The position numbers were made by a program, and so were the translations under genes. This document shows, one piece after another, positions 28,435 through 37,597 of a DNA stretch of 64,000 nt (position 1 is the stretch's first letter; the number at the start of each line of letters is the position of its first letter). The notes under the pieces were generated by a model, which worked only from the letters and a program-made list of their open reading frames with translations, searched no databases and was not told the DNA's origin. The stretch covers positions 4,340,001 through 4,404,000 of the forward strand of contig CAXXEH010000003.1 of assembly GCA_963677935.2 (NCBI GenBank). The letters are read 5' to 3'. Source of the DNA: JAAFHB01 sp963677935. GTDB taxonomy: Bacteria > Bacteroidota > Bacteroidia > Bacteroidales > Prolixibacteraceae.

Positions 28435-28495
28435 TAAAATCAGGCGAATCGCTTCTTTAAGCCAGATTGTTAACTTTGCAAAAAACTTTAGATAG

Positions 28496-29437
28496 ATGTT
28501 TCGACAGGCAATTCGTGAATCCAAACCGTCAGCTCAGCTGCTCTTTACTGCATTGGTCATATTCATCTGCGGTATCGCAGTAACTGTACTCGGAATTGCA
28601 ATAGGCTGGGTAATCTTTGGGGTAAATCTTTCCGAAATAGAATCCCTCATGCAGGATCTTTCCAAACCAGAGAATGTCTCGATCCTTAAATTTTTTCAGA
28701 CCATTCAATCGATCGGAGTATTCATTATTCCGCCATTTATCGTCGCCTGGTTTTTACAGGGAAAGCCATCTGTTTATTTACAGTATCGCAAGTCACCCGA
28801 TTTTCAGAGTATATTGCTAGTAATTGCCATTGTTTTCTTCTCCAACCCGTTGATTAACTGGCTAAATGAAATCAACTCGAATTTGGCTCTTCCTGAATGG
28901 ATGCATTCTGTGGAAATATGGATGAAGAATTCAGAAAATCAGGCTACCAAAATTACAGAAGCTTTCTTGTCGACCACCTCCCTCTCTGTACTTCTGGGAA
29001 ATATTATTATGATCGGGGTACTTCCCGCTATCGGAGAAGAGTTACTTTTCAGAGGGATTGTGCAGCAGCTGTTTAAAAAGATGTTCGGTAATGCACATGC
29101 GGCCATCTGGATTTCTGCTGCTATATTCAGCGCGTTACATCTTCAGTTTTTTGGGTTTCTCCCCCGACTGGTTTTGGGCGCGATATTTGGTTATATGCTC
29201 GAATGGAGCGGAACTTTATGGTTGCCGGTAATCGCCCATTTTATTAATAATACTGTAGCTGTTATCGCTTTTTACCGGGTCCACAATGGACTTATGAGCG
29301 ATCACCTTGACAAAACCGGCACACTGTCAGACGGAAGTTTCTACCTCGTTATCATCAGCCTGATTTTTTTAACGTTCTTTTTCCGAAAACTTTATATGAA
29401 ACGGGAAACAAAAGCAGCAGTTGGTGACGACCTATAG
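28496..29437 (+). CDS. CPBP-family intramembrane metalloprotease
   Basis: The 313-residue membrane protein has about seven hydrophobic segments and the three CPBP/ABI motifs: EELLFRG (EExxxR), ALHLQFFGFLPRLVLG (FxxxH-type) and HFINNTVAV (HxxxN). These residues bind the metal in Rce1-like proteases. The substrate is unknown; bacterial members have been linked to bacteriocin immunity and membrane-protein processing. Divergent from dusB. Confidence 0.87.
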   Translation: MFRQAIRESKPSAQLLFTALVIFICGIAVTVLGIAIGWVIFGVNLSEIESLMQDLSKPENVSILKFFQTIQSIGVFIIPPFIVAWFLQGKPSVYLQYRKSPDFQSILLVIAIVFFSNPLINWLNEINSNLALPEWMHSVEIWMKNSENQATKITEAFLSTTSLSVLLGNIIMIGVLPAIGEELLFRGIVQQLFKKMFGNAHAAIWISAAIFSALHLQFFGFLPRLVLGAIFGYMLEWSGTLWLPVIAHFINNTVAVIAFYRVHNGLMSDHLDKTGTLSDGSFYLVIISLIFLTFFFRKLYMKRETKAAVGDDL

Positions 29438-29809
29438 GGAACAGGAAAAGGTTTATTGCCTCCTATTATTGACCGGAAAAATGGCAATCAGTATTATTCG
29501 ATTCTTCGTTACCCTTTGTTTCGCTTCTAATGACAACATTTATTATTGGCCGGAATATTACGAAATACGAATATGCGTAGGATTGTAGAGACCCACGGCC
29601 GTGGGTCTCTACAATTGTCAGAATACAATGACAGCTAAATTTTATGACAGCTAAGAAAATACAGAATGAAACCCTCATGAGCAAAAGCTCGCCAAATAGC
29701 ATGAAAATCAATGAGGGTTCCATGTGGCCTTTAAAAAACAAATTATTTTCACATGAAAGAGAGATTCCCCATTCCGAACGTAGTGAAGAATCCTATAATT
29801 TTTTGCCTC
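29438..29809. other. Intergenic region with repeats, no gene
   Basis: Holds a perfect 34-bp palindrome (29582-29615). It also has a nested hairpin: arms AACCCTCAT (29670-29678) and ATGAGGGTT (29711-29719), enclosing GAGC-AAAA-GCTC. The word ATTCCGAACGTAGTGAAGAA near 29770 resembles a dispersed repeat seen in other Bacteroidota genomes. No coding sequence is supported. Confidence 0.5.
29582..29615. repeat. Perfect 34-bp palindrome, GTAGAGAC...GTCTCTAC type
   Basis: The arms ATTGTAGAGACCCACGG and its complement meet at 29598/29599 with no mismatch. A related element with two mismatched pairs lies at 39289-39314. This is a REP-like mobile palindrome that could form a strong hairpin in RNA. Confidence 0.8.
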
Positions 29810-30259
29810 TTACAATGTTGTCCGGGTCCAGGCAGATTTACGTCCCAGCATCCTGATACCGGCTACAAAACCTTTTAACTGAAGGAGATCTTTCCCCTCA
29901 AGCCAGACAAAACATTCATACGTTTTACCTGATTTTGGATCATAAATCATTCCACCGGCCCACTCCTTATCTTCCTGATTGTAAACTAAACCACTTAATA
30001 TCTGAAGATTAAGAATTGATCTGCTTTGCAGTTTTGTATCCGGATTTTTTGTATCTTTTTCAGGTTCTCCATTGACGTATTTTTCTGGTATGATGTATAC
30101 AATTGTACCGATATATTTCCCCTCTTTCTTTTCAACTTTAATTTTGGAACTCTTAATATCGTTCCACCAAATTCCTGTAATATCATCAGCACTCTGTCCC
30201 TGAGCATAAATAACCGATGAACAAACAAAAAGAAACACAAGTACAAAAATCTTTTTCAT
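29810..30259 (-). CDS. DUF2147-domain secreted protein
   Basis: The signal peptide MKKIFVLVFLFVCSSVIYAQ is followed by a 130-residue lipocalin-like domain. It has ITGIWWNDIKSSKIKVEKKEGKYIGTIVYI, the SILNLQILSGL segment, then GGMIYDPKSGKTYECFVWLEG and IRMLGRKSAWTR, all typical of DUF2147. Function is unknown; members are periplasmic and widespread in Bacteroidota. It lies downstream of, and on the same strand as, the S41 protease. Confidence 0.85.
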   Translation of the reverse strand: MKKIFVLVFLFVCSSVIYAQGQSADDITGIWWNDIKSSKIKVEKKEGKYIGTIVYIIPEKYVNGEPEKDTKNPDTKLQSRSILNLQILSGLVYNQEDKEWAGGMIYDPKSGKTYECFVWLEGKDLLQLKGFVAGIRMLGRKSAWTRTTL

Positions 30260-30306
30260 AATCTTAAAATTTAGAGGTAATACTTTGGGGCTAATTTACT
30301 TATCTT

Positions 30307-31827
30307 CTATTCTTTTTTGATCTTTAATAAAGGATTAGTGTACATTTGTTTAGTAAATGGACGAGTATCCTGGGAATCAAATACCTTCTTCATCCCCATT
30401 TGGGCTGATCGCAGGGTAAGCTTTTTAAGCGGTGATCCGGTGATGAGACTAATTACTTCTTTGAGAATAGTTTCATCAGAATTTCCAAAAGCAATGAGAT
30501 TCGTAAAATCTTCCTCTACATATTTATCAGGATCGGGTGCCAGCCCATCAACAAAATCCGAAACACCAGCTGAATTATAGTATTTCACAATGATAGGTTG
30601 CATGGCATAAGTATCCTTGGGGTTAGGGACTTTAAAAACATCCGCTTCTTCAATGGTCGTTGACGCCACATACTTTCCGACTGTAGTATCACCCACCTGA
30701 ACTACCTGCATATAAGGTTTTAGTCCATTAATTAATAGCTCACTTGCTGATGCTGTATTGTCAGATGTGATCACATACAGTTTGGCTAAATTCAAAGTAT
30801 TAATAGGAGTTTCAACTGTTGTAGTTGTCTTCGCTATTACATTTGTGAAATATTGATTTAGAACTGAAGAAGTCCCATAATAGCTAATTATTTCAGCCTG
30901 AAAAGTAGGATTGTACTGACTTTTGATTAAAACTTTGGAGGTGCTCGTTCCATAGATCATGCTGGCCAGGTACACTGCTGTCTGAACAGATCCTCCTCCG
31001 TTATAACGCAGATCAAGAATAAGATTATCCACTGTGGCATCCTTGAATTTTTTAAACACACTGTTCAACTGCAAGTCAAAATCGGCATTGAATCCGTTAT
31101 ATACAAGATAACCCACCTTCGAACTACCTACATTCAAAATGGTATCCATCAGAATTGGATTCTCCTGCATCGTCACGGCAGTCATGGTTACTGATTTGCC
31201 GTTTAAGGCAATTTTATGCCCTACAATATTGTCTCCGGTTATCGTTGCAAAGGAGAGGGTATAAGTTATACTATTTAGCAATAAAGACTGGTAGTTACTG
31301 ACGGTCAGCTGAGTTCCATTCACCTGCATGAAAAGATCACCCCTTTTTATCCCTGCCTTCTCAGCCGGAGAGTCTTTAAATACATATCTCACAAAACCAA
31401 AGATATTTCCGCTCGTACCTATTCGGGCCAACATAAAATCATATCCCATCGTTTCAGAAATTCCCGAAATCCAATCGGAGATTATTTTAGGATCGGCCAC
31501 CATAAATGACCATTTATCAACCGTTTTATATTGATAAAGCAAACTCGTGAAGAACTTTTGCGGATCATTATATGAATTTAGTAATGCATTCAGAGTATCT
31601 GCATTGTTATATTTCGTTGCGGTGAAGGCTGGAATTTTATCTTCCCACAAGTAATAGAGCTTTAAACCGTTATAAATGAACCTATTTACAACAGAAGTGT
31701 CAGCAATTACAACAGGAACGACCGGAGTAGTTGTAACTATCCCTTTCCTGCAATTAAAAAATAGAACTACAAGGATCAAAATAATAGAAAACCGGGTCAA
31801 ATATTTGGGTACAACTTTCATAACCAA
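30307..31827 (-). CDS. S41-family (C-terminal-processing type) peptidase, likely envelope-anchored
   Basis: The N-terminus has a hydrophobic segment ending LFFNCRKG, a plausible lipoprotein site though the lipobox is not classical. A PDZ domain follows (VFKDSPAEKAGIKRGDLFMQVNG). The catalytic domain has LILDLRYNGGG, DNTASASELLINGLK (Ser nucleophile) and TTVGKYVAS (Lys). At 506 residues it belongs to the Bacteroidota lipoprotein S41 group rather than the CtpA type at 57362. Substrate unknown. Confidence 0.85.
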   Translation of the reverse strand: MVMKVVPKYLTRFSIILILVVLFFNCRKGIVTTTPVVPVVIADTSVVNRFIYNGLKLYYLWEDKIPAFTATKYNNADTLNALLNSYNDPQKFFTSLLYQYKTVDKWSFMVADPKIISDWISGISETMGYDFMLARIGTSGNIFGFVRYVFKDSPAEKAGIKRGDLFMQVNGTQLTVSNYQSLLLNSITYTLSFATITGDNIVGHKIALNGKSVTMTAVTMQENPILMDTILNVGSSKVGYLVYNGFNADFDLQLNSVFKKFKDATVDNLILDLRYNGGGSVQTAVYLASMIYGTSTSKVLIKSQYNPTFQAEIISYYGTSSVLNQYFTNVIAKTTTTVETPINTLNLAKLYVITSDNTASASELLINGLKPYMQVVQVGDTTVGKYVASTTIEEADVFKVPNPKDTYAMQPIIVKYYNSAGVSDFVDGLAPDPDKYVEEDFTNLIAFGNSDETILKEVISLITGSPLKKLTLRSAQMGMKKVFDSQDTRPFTKQMYTNPLLKIKKE

Positions 31828-31934
31828 TCAAAATTTTGATAAAACGTCTTAACAGATCAATATTAATCTGCAATATTACACTATATTCAACGTTTTGATT
31901 CTAATTTGGTTCTCTGCAATCCTGTTAATAAATC

Positions 31935-32615
31935 CTAATTCTTGGCTTCGGCTTCGTCATTAACATCTGTCTCTGAATTAGCCACTTCCGAAATCTCAGG
32001 TGCAACAGCAGGCTTTTCTTCAAAAAATCGTCTGTAGAAGATTAATATTGAGATAATTCCCACAGTGATAGACGAGTCTGCCATATTAAATACAGGGCGG
32101 AAAAAAATAAAGCTTTCACCACCCATAAAAGGAAACCATGAAGGGTAATTTCCAGAAATTAGCGGAAAATAAAACATATCGACAACCCTTCCCTGAAGGA
32201 AGGAGGAATAACCACCCCCGGCTGGAAACAGTGTAGCAACCTTTCCGTAGCTATCGTTAAAAATTAACCCGTAAAAGGCACTGTCCAAAATATTGCCTAT
32301 CGCACCCGCCATGATGAGTGAAAAGCAGGCAATCAGTCCAAAGGGGACCTCACGTTTCCATAATTTGGAGAGATACCAGCCAATAGCCCCAATGGCGATT
32401 ATGCGAAAAATACTGAGGAAATATTTGCCGATAGAATTGCCAAATTCAATTCCGAAAGCCATTCCATTATTCTCAACAAAATGGATGATAAACCAATTTT
32501 TAGCCATAATGATCTCATCCCCTAGCATCATATTCGATTTAATCCAGATCTTAAGGACCTGATCTAAAAAAAGGATCAATAAAATGATCAGGATCGACTT
32601 CGACTTTGCACTCAT
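31935..32615 (-). CDS. lspA: Lipoprotein signal peptidase (signal peptidase II)
   Basis: The 226-residue membrane protein has four hydrophobic helices and the family motifs VENNGMAFGIEFG, GAIGNILDSAFYG (first catalytic Asp) and FNMADSSITVG (second catalytic Asp). It carries the extra loop (DSYGKVATLFPAGGGYSSF) seen in Bacteroidota LspA, and an acidic C-terminal tail. It cleaves prolipoprotein signal peptides. It lies in the ileS-dksA-like-lspA cluster common in the phylum. Confidence 0.92.
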   Translation of the reverse strand: MSAKSKSILIILLILFLDQVLKIWIKSNMMLGDEIIMAKNWFIIHFVENNGMAFGIEFGNSIGKYFLSIFRIIAIGAIGWYLSKLWKREVPFGLIACFSLIMAGAIGNILDSAFYGLIFNDSYGKVATLFPAGGGYSSFLQGRVVDMFYFPLISGNYPSWFPFMGGESFIFFRPVFNMADSSITVGIISILIFYRRFFEEKPAVAPEISEVANSETDVNDEAEAKN

Positions 32616-32732
32616 AAAAATAGTATTGGCATGATAGAAACAAAAAAAAACGGGGCATACTCAACCACCCCGAACGTTGTAAAATTTATACGGATATAAT
32701 TACCCTTTTAACGCTTGAAAGAATCCAATATC

Positions 32733-33110
32733 TCAACGCTGATTATTCTTTGCATCAATAGAAAGTGTTGCATGTGGTACAGCGCGTAACCTCTCTTTCG
32801 AAATCAGTTTACCCGTTTCCCGGCAGATTCCATAGGTTTTGTTTTCGATGCGTACCAATGCTGCTTCGAGATATTGAATAAATTTCAATTGTCGTTGAGC
32901 AAGTTTTCCAGCCTCCTCTTTTGACAAGGTTGCAGCCCCCTCTTCCAAAACTTTGAAAGTTGGCGATGTATCCTCAGTATCGTTACCATCGCCATGGGTT
33001 ATTGCATTTTTATATAATTGATAATCCTGACGTGCTTTAAAAAGCTTATCCTGGATTAACTCTTTGAACTCCTGAAGTTCTTCGTCTGAATATCGCGTTT
33101 TTTCGCTCAT
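32733..33110 (-). CDS. TraR/DksA-family protein with reduced zinc finger
   Basis: The 125-residue protein has an N-terminal coiled coil (DEELQEFKELIQDKLFKARQDYQ), EDTSPTFKVLEEGAATLSKEEAGKLAQRQLKFIQYLEAALVRIENKTYG and a C-terminal finger region. Only one of the usual four cysteines remains (YGICRETGKLISKERLRAVPHAT), as in many Bacteroidota members. It probably acts at RNA polymerase like DksA, but zinc binding is doubtful. It is placed between ileS and lspA, as is typical. Confidence 0.85.
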   Translation of the reverse strand: MSEKTRYSDEELQEFKELIQDKLFKARQDYQLYKNAITHGDGNDTEDTSPTFKVLEEGAATLSKEEAGKLAQRQLKFIQYLEAALVRIENKTYGICRETGKLISKERLRAVPHATLSIDAKNNQR

Positions 33111-33198
33111 TGCATTTTCGGTTTGATGTAAAAATAATATATTTAGGTTTCAATTATACTAACTGAAAAAATATTTTCCAACAGGTTAAGAACAACTG

Positions 33199-36100
33199 CT
33201 AAAGAATCTCCTTTTCTACCTGAATGAAGGTCTCAACCCCTTTTTCAATTTCAATCAGTTTTCCTATGCCATCAGGCAACTGGTCAACTAATTCAACTTT
33301 TGAAGCAAGCGTTTGAATTCCAATATAATCACCGAATTTATCCATCGCTTCATTCAATTCAGGGTGGCGCAAGATCCGAAGGATTATCTTGTCGGTTACT
33401 TCAAAATCACTCTCCTTGCGAAGGTTCTGAATACGGTTTACGAACTCCCGTGCAATCCCTTCCAGCCTCAATTCAGGAGTTACATTTATATCAAGTGCGA
33501 CAGTTATGGCTCCCTCACTGGCTACCTGTAAGCCTGGAATATCCTCCGAAAAGATCTCAACATCTTCCAGCGACAGTGTAACGCTTTCCCCTTGAATCAA
33601 CGCCTCAAAATTACCGGTTCGTTCAAAAGTTGCAATCTCCTGCTGACTCATTTCCCCGATTAACACCGAAACCGCCTTCATGAGCTTTCCGTATTTTGGA
33701 CCGAGAGCTTTGAAATTTGCCTTAATTTTTTTCTTGATTACCCCGGCAGCATCTGTCAGATATTCAACCTCCTTCACATTTACTTCAGTCAGAATAATGC
33801 GCTCGACAGCTTCAAATTGTCTGCGGAATTTCTCATTCAGAACAGGGACAATGATCTTGGCTAAAGGTTGGCGAACTTTCAGCTTCTCCCTCCGTCGTAA
33901 ACCCAGAATCATGGATGAGACCTTCTGAGCAATATCCATCTGCTCTTCAAGTTCTTTATTAATAACCGCTTCGTTATATACAGGGAATAAAGTCAAATGA
34001 ATCGAATTATTGTTCTCGCGTCCGCTTATCGCATTTAAATCGCAGTAAAGCTGATCGGTATAAAATGGGGCAATGGGCGCTGCCAGTTTTGCAACTGTTT
34101 CCAGACAGGTATAAAGCGTCTGATAAGCAGATATTTTATCCGTATCGTACTCGCCGCCCCAGAAACGTTTCCGGCTTAAGCGGACATACCAGTTGGAAAG
34201 GTTTTCAGTAACAAACTCCGAGATGGCCCTTCCGGCACGCGTGGGTTCATAACTCTCATAAGATTCTGTAACCTCCTTGATCAGGCTGTTTAGTAACGAC
34301 ATGATCCAGCGATCAAGTTCCGGACGTAATTGATCCGATATCTGCTCTTCGCTAAAAGTGAAACCGTCAACATTGGCATAGAGCGCAAAGAAGTTATAGG
34401 TATTATAAAGTGTTCCGAAGAACTTACGACGAACCTCTTCGACACCGGCAATATCAAATTTAAGATTATCCCACGGCTGTGAATTGGTAATCATATACCA
34501 ACGCAAAGGATCGGACCCATATTTTTCGATTGTTTCAAATGGATCAATGCCATTCCCAAGACGCTTGGACATTTTATTGCCGTTAGCATCAAGAACCAAT
34601 CCATTGGAGATTATATTCTTAAATGCGACAGAGCCCTTTACCATTGTTGCAATGGCATGAAGTGTAAAGAACCATCCACGTGTCTGGTCAACCCCTTCAG
34701 CCACAAAATCCGCCGGGAAGACTTCATTAAAAAGATCCTCATTCTCAAAAGGATAATGTGCCTGCGCAAAAGGCATTGCGCCTGAATCAAACCATACATC
34801 AATCAGATCTGCCTCACGAAACATCTTTACCCCTTTGGGTGAAACAAGAACAATTTCGTCAACATAAGGGCGGTGAAAATCAATCTTATCATAATTCAGT
34901 TTAGAGAAATCACCCACCTTAAAATCCTTGAATGGATTTGATTCCATCACTCCTGCGGCTACCGATTTATTAATTTCGGTAATTAACTCTTCAGCAGAGC
35001 CGATGCAGATCTCCTCCGAACGATCTTCGGTCCGCCAGATCGGGAGAGGTGTCCCCCAATAACGTGAACGGGAGAGGTTCCAGTCGACCAGATTTTCGAG
35101 CCAGTTCCCAAAACGACCAGTGCCGGTAGACTGTGGTTTCCAGTTAATCGTTTTATTCAATCCGATCAATTGATCACGGACTGCAGTTGTGCGGATGAAC
35201 CACGAGTCAAGCGGATAGTATAAAACAGGCTTATCGGTTCTCCAGCAATGGGGATAACTGTGCACATGTTTCTCAATCTTGAACGCCCTGTTCTCCCTCT
35301 TGAGCATTACTGATAGATCGATATCCAGGGTGGCATCATTTTCTGTCAGGGAATCGTCGTATTCGTTTTTTACAAAACGACCGGCAAATTCACCATATAG
35401 TTGAATATCGATATTGTTAGAAATAAAATCATCAGAAAGATCTTCAAGGCGGAAGAATCTTCCCTGACGATCAACCATTGGCTGCTGTTTTCCGTCTTTG
35501 TCAATCAGCATTAGGGGGACAATCCCGGTTTGTTTGGCTACCCGGTCGTCATCGGCTCCAAAAGTAGGAGCAATATGTACAATACCGGTACCATCCTCGG
35601 TTGTCACAAAATCACCTGCGATTACCCTGAAAGCATCACCCAAAGGTTTAACCCAATGGATCAGCTGTTCGTAAACAACTCCAACCAGGGTGCTACCTGT
35701 AAATTCATCCAGGATCTGATAGGGTATATTTTTCCCATCTCCCTTATAATCTTCAAAAGATAACGCTCCGTTCTTTTCGGGAAAATAGTTCCGAAGCAAA
35801 TCTTTGGCGAGAATGACTGTAACAGGTTCTGATGTATACGGGTTAAAGGTCTTTACTTTTACATACCTGATATGCGAGCCTACGGCCAGAGCCGTATTTG
35901 AAGGGAGGGTCCAGGGGGTGGTTGTCCAGGCGAGGATAAAGAGATCGGAGTCGAGACCTGCAAAAAGAGATTTTGACTTTTCATTTTCAACCACCTTAAA
36001 CTGGGCAATACAGGTGGTATCTTTTACATCGCGGTAGCATCCCGGCTGATTTAGTTCATGTGAACTCAATCCGGTTCCTGCTGCCGGCGAATAGGGTTGT

Positions 36101-36639
36101 ATGCTGTAACCTTTGTAAAGCAGATTCTTTTTATAAAGATCTTTCAGGAGCCACCATAAGGTTTCGATATACCGGCTATCATAAGTAATATAGGGATCGT
36201 CCATATTTACCCAATAGCCCATCTGATGGGTAAGGTCCTCCCATTTATCGGTATATTTCATCACCTCTTTACGGCATGCTGCGTTATAATCGGCCACCGA
36301 GATGGTTTTTCCAATATTCTCTTTGGTGATTCCCAACATCTTCTCAACAGCAAGCTCAACGGGCAGACCATGGGTATCCCATCCGGCTTTCCGTTTGACT
36401 AAAAATCCCTGCTGAGTTTTGTATCTGCAGAATATATCTTTGATTGCCCTTGAAACCACATGGTGGATACCCGGCAATCCATTAGCAGAGGGTGGACCCT
36501 CGTAAAATACAAAAGTCGGACTACCGGCACGAGTAGCCATCGATTGATGAAATGTGTCGTTTTGTTCCCAAAATTTCAGGATATCCTGGTTAATTTTCGA
36601 AAGATCAAACTCTTTGTATTCCCTGAATTTCTTACTCAT
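33199..36639 (-). CDS. ileS: Isoleucyl-tRNA synthetase
   Basis: The 1146-residue class I synthetase has the HIGH-equivalent PSANGLPGIHHVVSRA near residue 55, the editing domain (WTTTPWTLPSNTALAVG), WISR-equivalent DWNLSRSRYWGTPLPIW, the KMSKR motif NKMSKRLGNG, and the long C-terminal anticodon-binding part. It charges tRNA-Ile. First gene of a leftward group with the dksA-like gene and lspA. CAAATATA at 36671-36678 is a likely -7 element (TATATTTG on the minus strand). Confidence 0.95.
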   Translation of the reverse strand: MSKKFREYKEFDLSKINQDILKFWEQNDTFHQSMATRAGSPTFVFYEGPPSANGLPGIHHVVSRAIKDIFCRYKTQQGFLVKRKAGWDTHGLPVELAVEKMLGITKENIGKTISVADYNAACRKEVMKYTDKWEDLTHQMGYWVNMDDPYITYDSRYIETLWWLLKDLYKKNLLYKGYSIQPYSPAAGTGLSSHELNQPGCYRDVKDTTCIAQFKVVENEKSKSLFAGLDSDLFILAWTTTPWTLPSNTALAVGSHIRYVKVKTFNPYTSEPVTVILAKDLLRNYFPEKNGALSFEDYKGDGKNIPYQILDEFTGSTLVGVVYEQLIHWVKPLGDAFRVIAGDFVTTEDGTGIVHIAPTFGADDDRVAKQTGIVPLMLIDKDGKQQPMVDRQGRFFRLEDLSDDFISNNIDIQLYGEFAGRFVKNEYDDSLTENDATLDIDLSVMLKRENRAFKIEKHVHSYPHCWRTDKPVLYYPLDSWFIRTTAVRDQLIGLNKTINWKPQSTGTGRFGNWLENLVDWNLSRSRYWGTPLPIWRTEDRSEEICIGSAEELITEINKSVAAGVMESNPFKDFKVGDFSKLNYDKIDFHRPYVDEIVLVSPKGVKMFREADLIDVWFDSGAMPFAQAHYPFENEDLFNEVFPADFVAEGVDQTRGWFFTLHAIATMVKGSVAFKNIISNGLVLDANGNKMSKRLGNGIDPFETIEKYGSDPLRWYMITNSQPWDNLKFDIAGVEEVRRKFFGTLYNTYNFFALYANVDGFTFSEEQISDQLRPELDRWIMSLLNSLIKEVTESYESYEPTRAGRAISEFVTENLSNWYVRLSRKRFWGGEYDTDKISAYQTLYTCLETVAKLAAPIAPFYTDQLYCDLNAISGRENNNSIHLTLFPVYNEAVINKELEEQMDIAQKVSSMILGLRRREKLKVRQPLAKIIVPVLNEKFRRQFEAVERIILTEVNVKEVEYLTDAAGVIKKKIKANFKALGPKYGKLMKAVSVLIGEMSQQEIATFERTGNFEALIQGESVTLSLEDVEIFSEDIPGLQVASEGAITVALDINVTPELRLEGIAREFVNRIQNLRKESDFEVTDKIILRILRHPELNEAMDKFGDYIGIQTLASKVELVDQLPDGIGKLIEIEKGVETFIQVEKEIL

Positions 36640-37059
36640 AGCGCTTTAAATACTCCCTTAAAAAAGAGTACAAATATAGGAATTATTTCAATCGGTAATC
36701 GGGCATGCAGTATTACAAATTGCATACAGAAATTGAACCTATTGTGACATTTCGTGCAAGAGCTTTTCTGTGAGAGTCAGCGACGATTTTAGAAAATCGT
36801 TGGAGGATGCATTGCATTTATGAGAAATTTATCAGGACTAGTCCGGGTCGGACTGTTTAGGTTTAGGATTTAAGTCTGGGTGCGAATTCGAGTCACGCCC
36901 GGATCAATGCTGAATTCCCGCCATAGCAGTAAAAATGCGACAAATAAATTCCTTTAAATTGGAAATCGGTAAAATATATGGCCTTAGCGGTAATTATCAT
37001 CAAATAGATTTGCATTCTAGTTACTAATTAATTATATTTACCGCTATAACAATGTTGCT
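36640..37059. promoter_or_regulatory. Divergent regulatory region between ileS and the hip module
   Basis: Contains an inverted repeat TAGCGGTAA (36985-36993) / TTACCGCTA (37038-37046), centres about 53 bp apart. A third, weaker half-site, CGGTAAAATAT, lies at 36967-36977. The last arm sits 14 bp before the hipB-like start, so HipB-like autoregulation is plausible. A separate 8-bp hairpin (ACGATTTT-AG-AAAATCGT) lies at 36783-36800. Confidence 0.5.
36873..36904 (+). repeat. Hairpin repeat, copy A (left flank of the hip module)
   Basis: Reads AGTCTGGGTGCGAATTCGAG and ends CACGCCCGGAT. Its reverse complement resembles 38780-38814 on the other side of the hip genes. Confidence 0.55.
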
Positions 37060-37296
37060 ATGCTTGAACCTCAACTATTGGCATCCTTAATCCGGAAACA
37101 TCGCAAAGCCGCCGGGCTTAGCCAGCTTCAACTCGCAGAAATGGCGGGTGTGGGTAAAACTTCCGTGTTTGATCTTGAGAAAGGGAAAGAGACAGTTCAA
37201 CTCGATACCTTACGAAAGGTCTTTACTGTCCTGAATATTAAAGTTCAGCTGATTAGTCCATTCATGAATCAAATAGACGGCCATGAGAAAAGCTAA
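37060..37296 (+). CDS. hipB: HipB-like XRE-family antitoxin
   Basis: The 78-residue protein is a single HTH_XRE domain: ASLIRKHRKAAGLSQLQLAEMAGVGKTSVFDLEKGKETVQLDTLRKVFTVLNI. In hip modules this protein represses the operon and helps bind the toxin. Its 3' end overlaps the next gene by 14 nt. An inverted repeat upstream may be its operator. Confidence 0.87.
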   Translation: MLEPQLLASLIRKHRKAAGLSQLQLAEMAGVGKTSVFDLEKGKETVQLDTLRKVFTVLNIKVQLISPFMNQIDGHEKS

Positions 37297-37597
37297 AGTT
37301 TTCGTAAATAACAGCGAGGCAGGGACCCTCACAGAGGTTAATTTCCACAAAATGTATCGGTTCGAATATCTGCCAGGTTATTCAGGAGCTCCGGTTTCTC
37401 TTACAATTTCTGATAAAACCAGGGTTTATGAATACGATACTTTCCCTTCTTTTTTTGATGGACTGCTTCCTGAAGGGTTCCAATTGGATGGCCTGCTTAA
37501 ATTTGGGAAAATCGACCGTAATGACCAATTTTCTCAACTAATTGCTGTTGGTGCAGATATGGTTGGAAATGTAACGATAAAGGAGATACCATCATGA
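37283..37597 (+). CDS. HipS-like protein (HipA N-terminal subdomain as a separate protein)
   Basis: The 104-residue protein corresponds to the HipA N-terminal subdomain: KAKVFVNNSEAGTLTE, FEYLPGY, then PSFFDGLLPEGFQLDGLLKFGKIDRNDQFSQLIAVGADMVGNV. In HipBST systems this small protein (HipS) is the antitoxin that blocks the kinase HipT. It overlaps hipB by 14 nt and the kinase gene by ATGA. The next gene lies in another frame with a proper family start, so this is a natural split, not a frameshift. Confidence 0.82.
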   Translation: MRKAKVFVNNSEAGTLTEVNFHKMYRFEYLPGYSGAPVSLTISDKTRVYEYDTFPSFFDGLLPEGFQLDGLLKFGKIDRNDQFSQLIAVGADMVGNVTIKEIPS

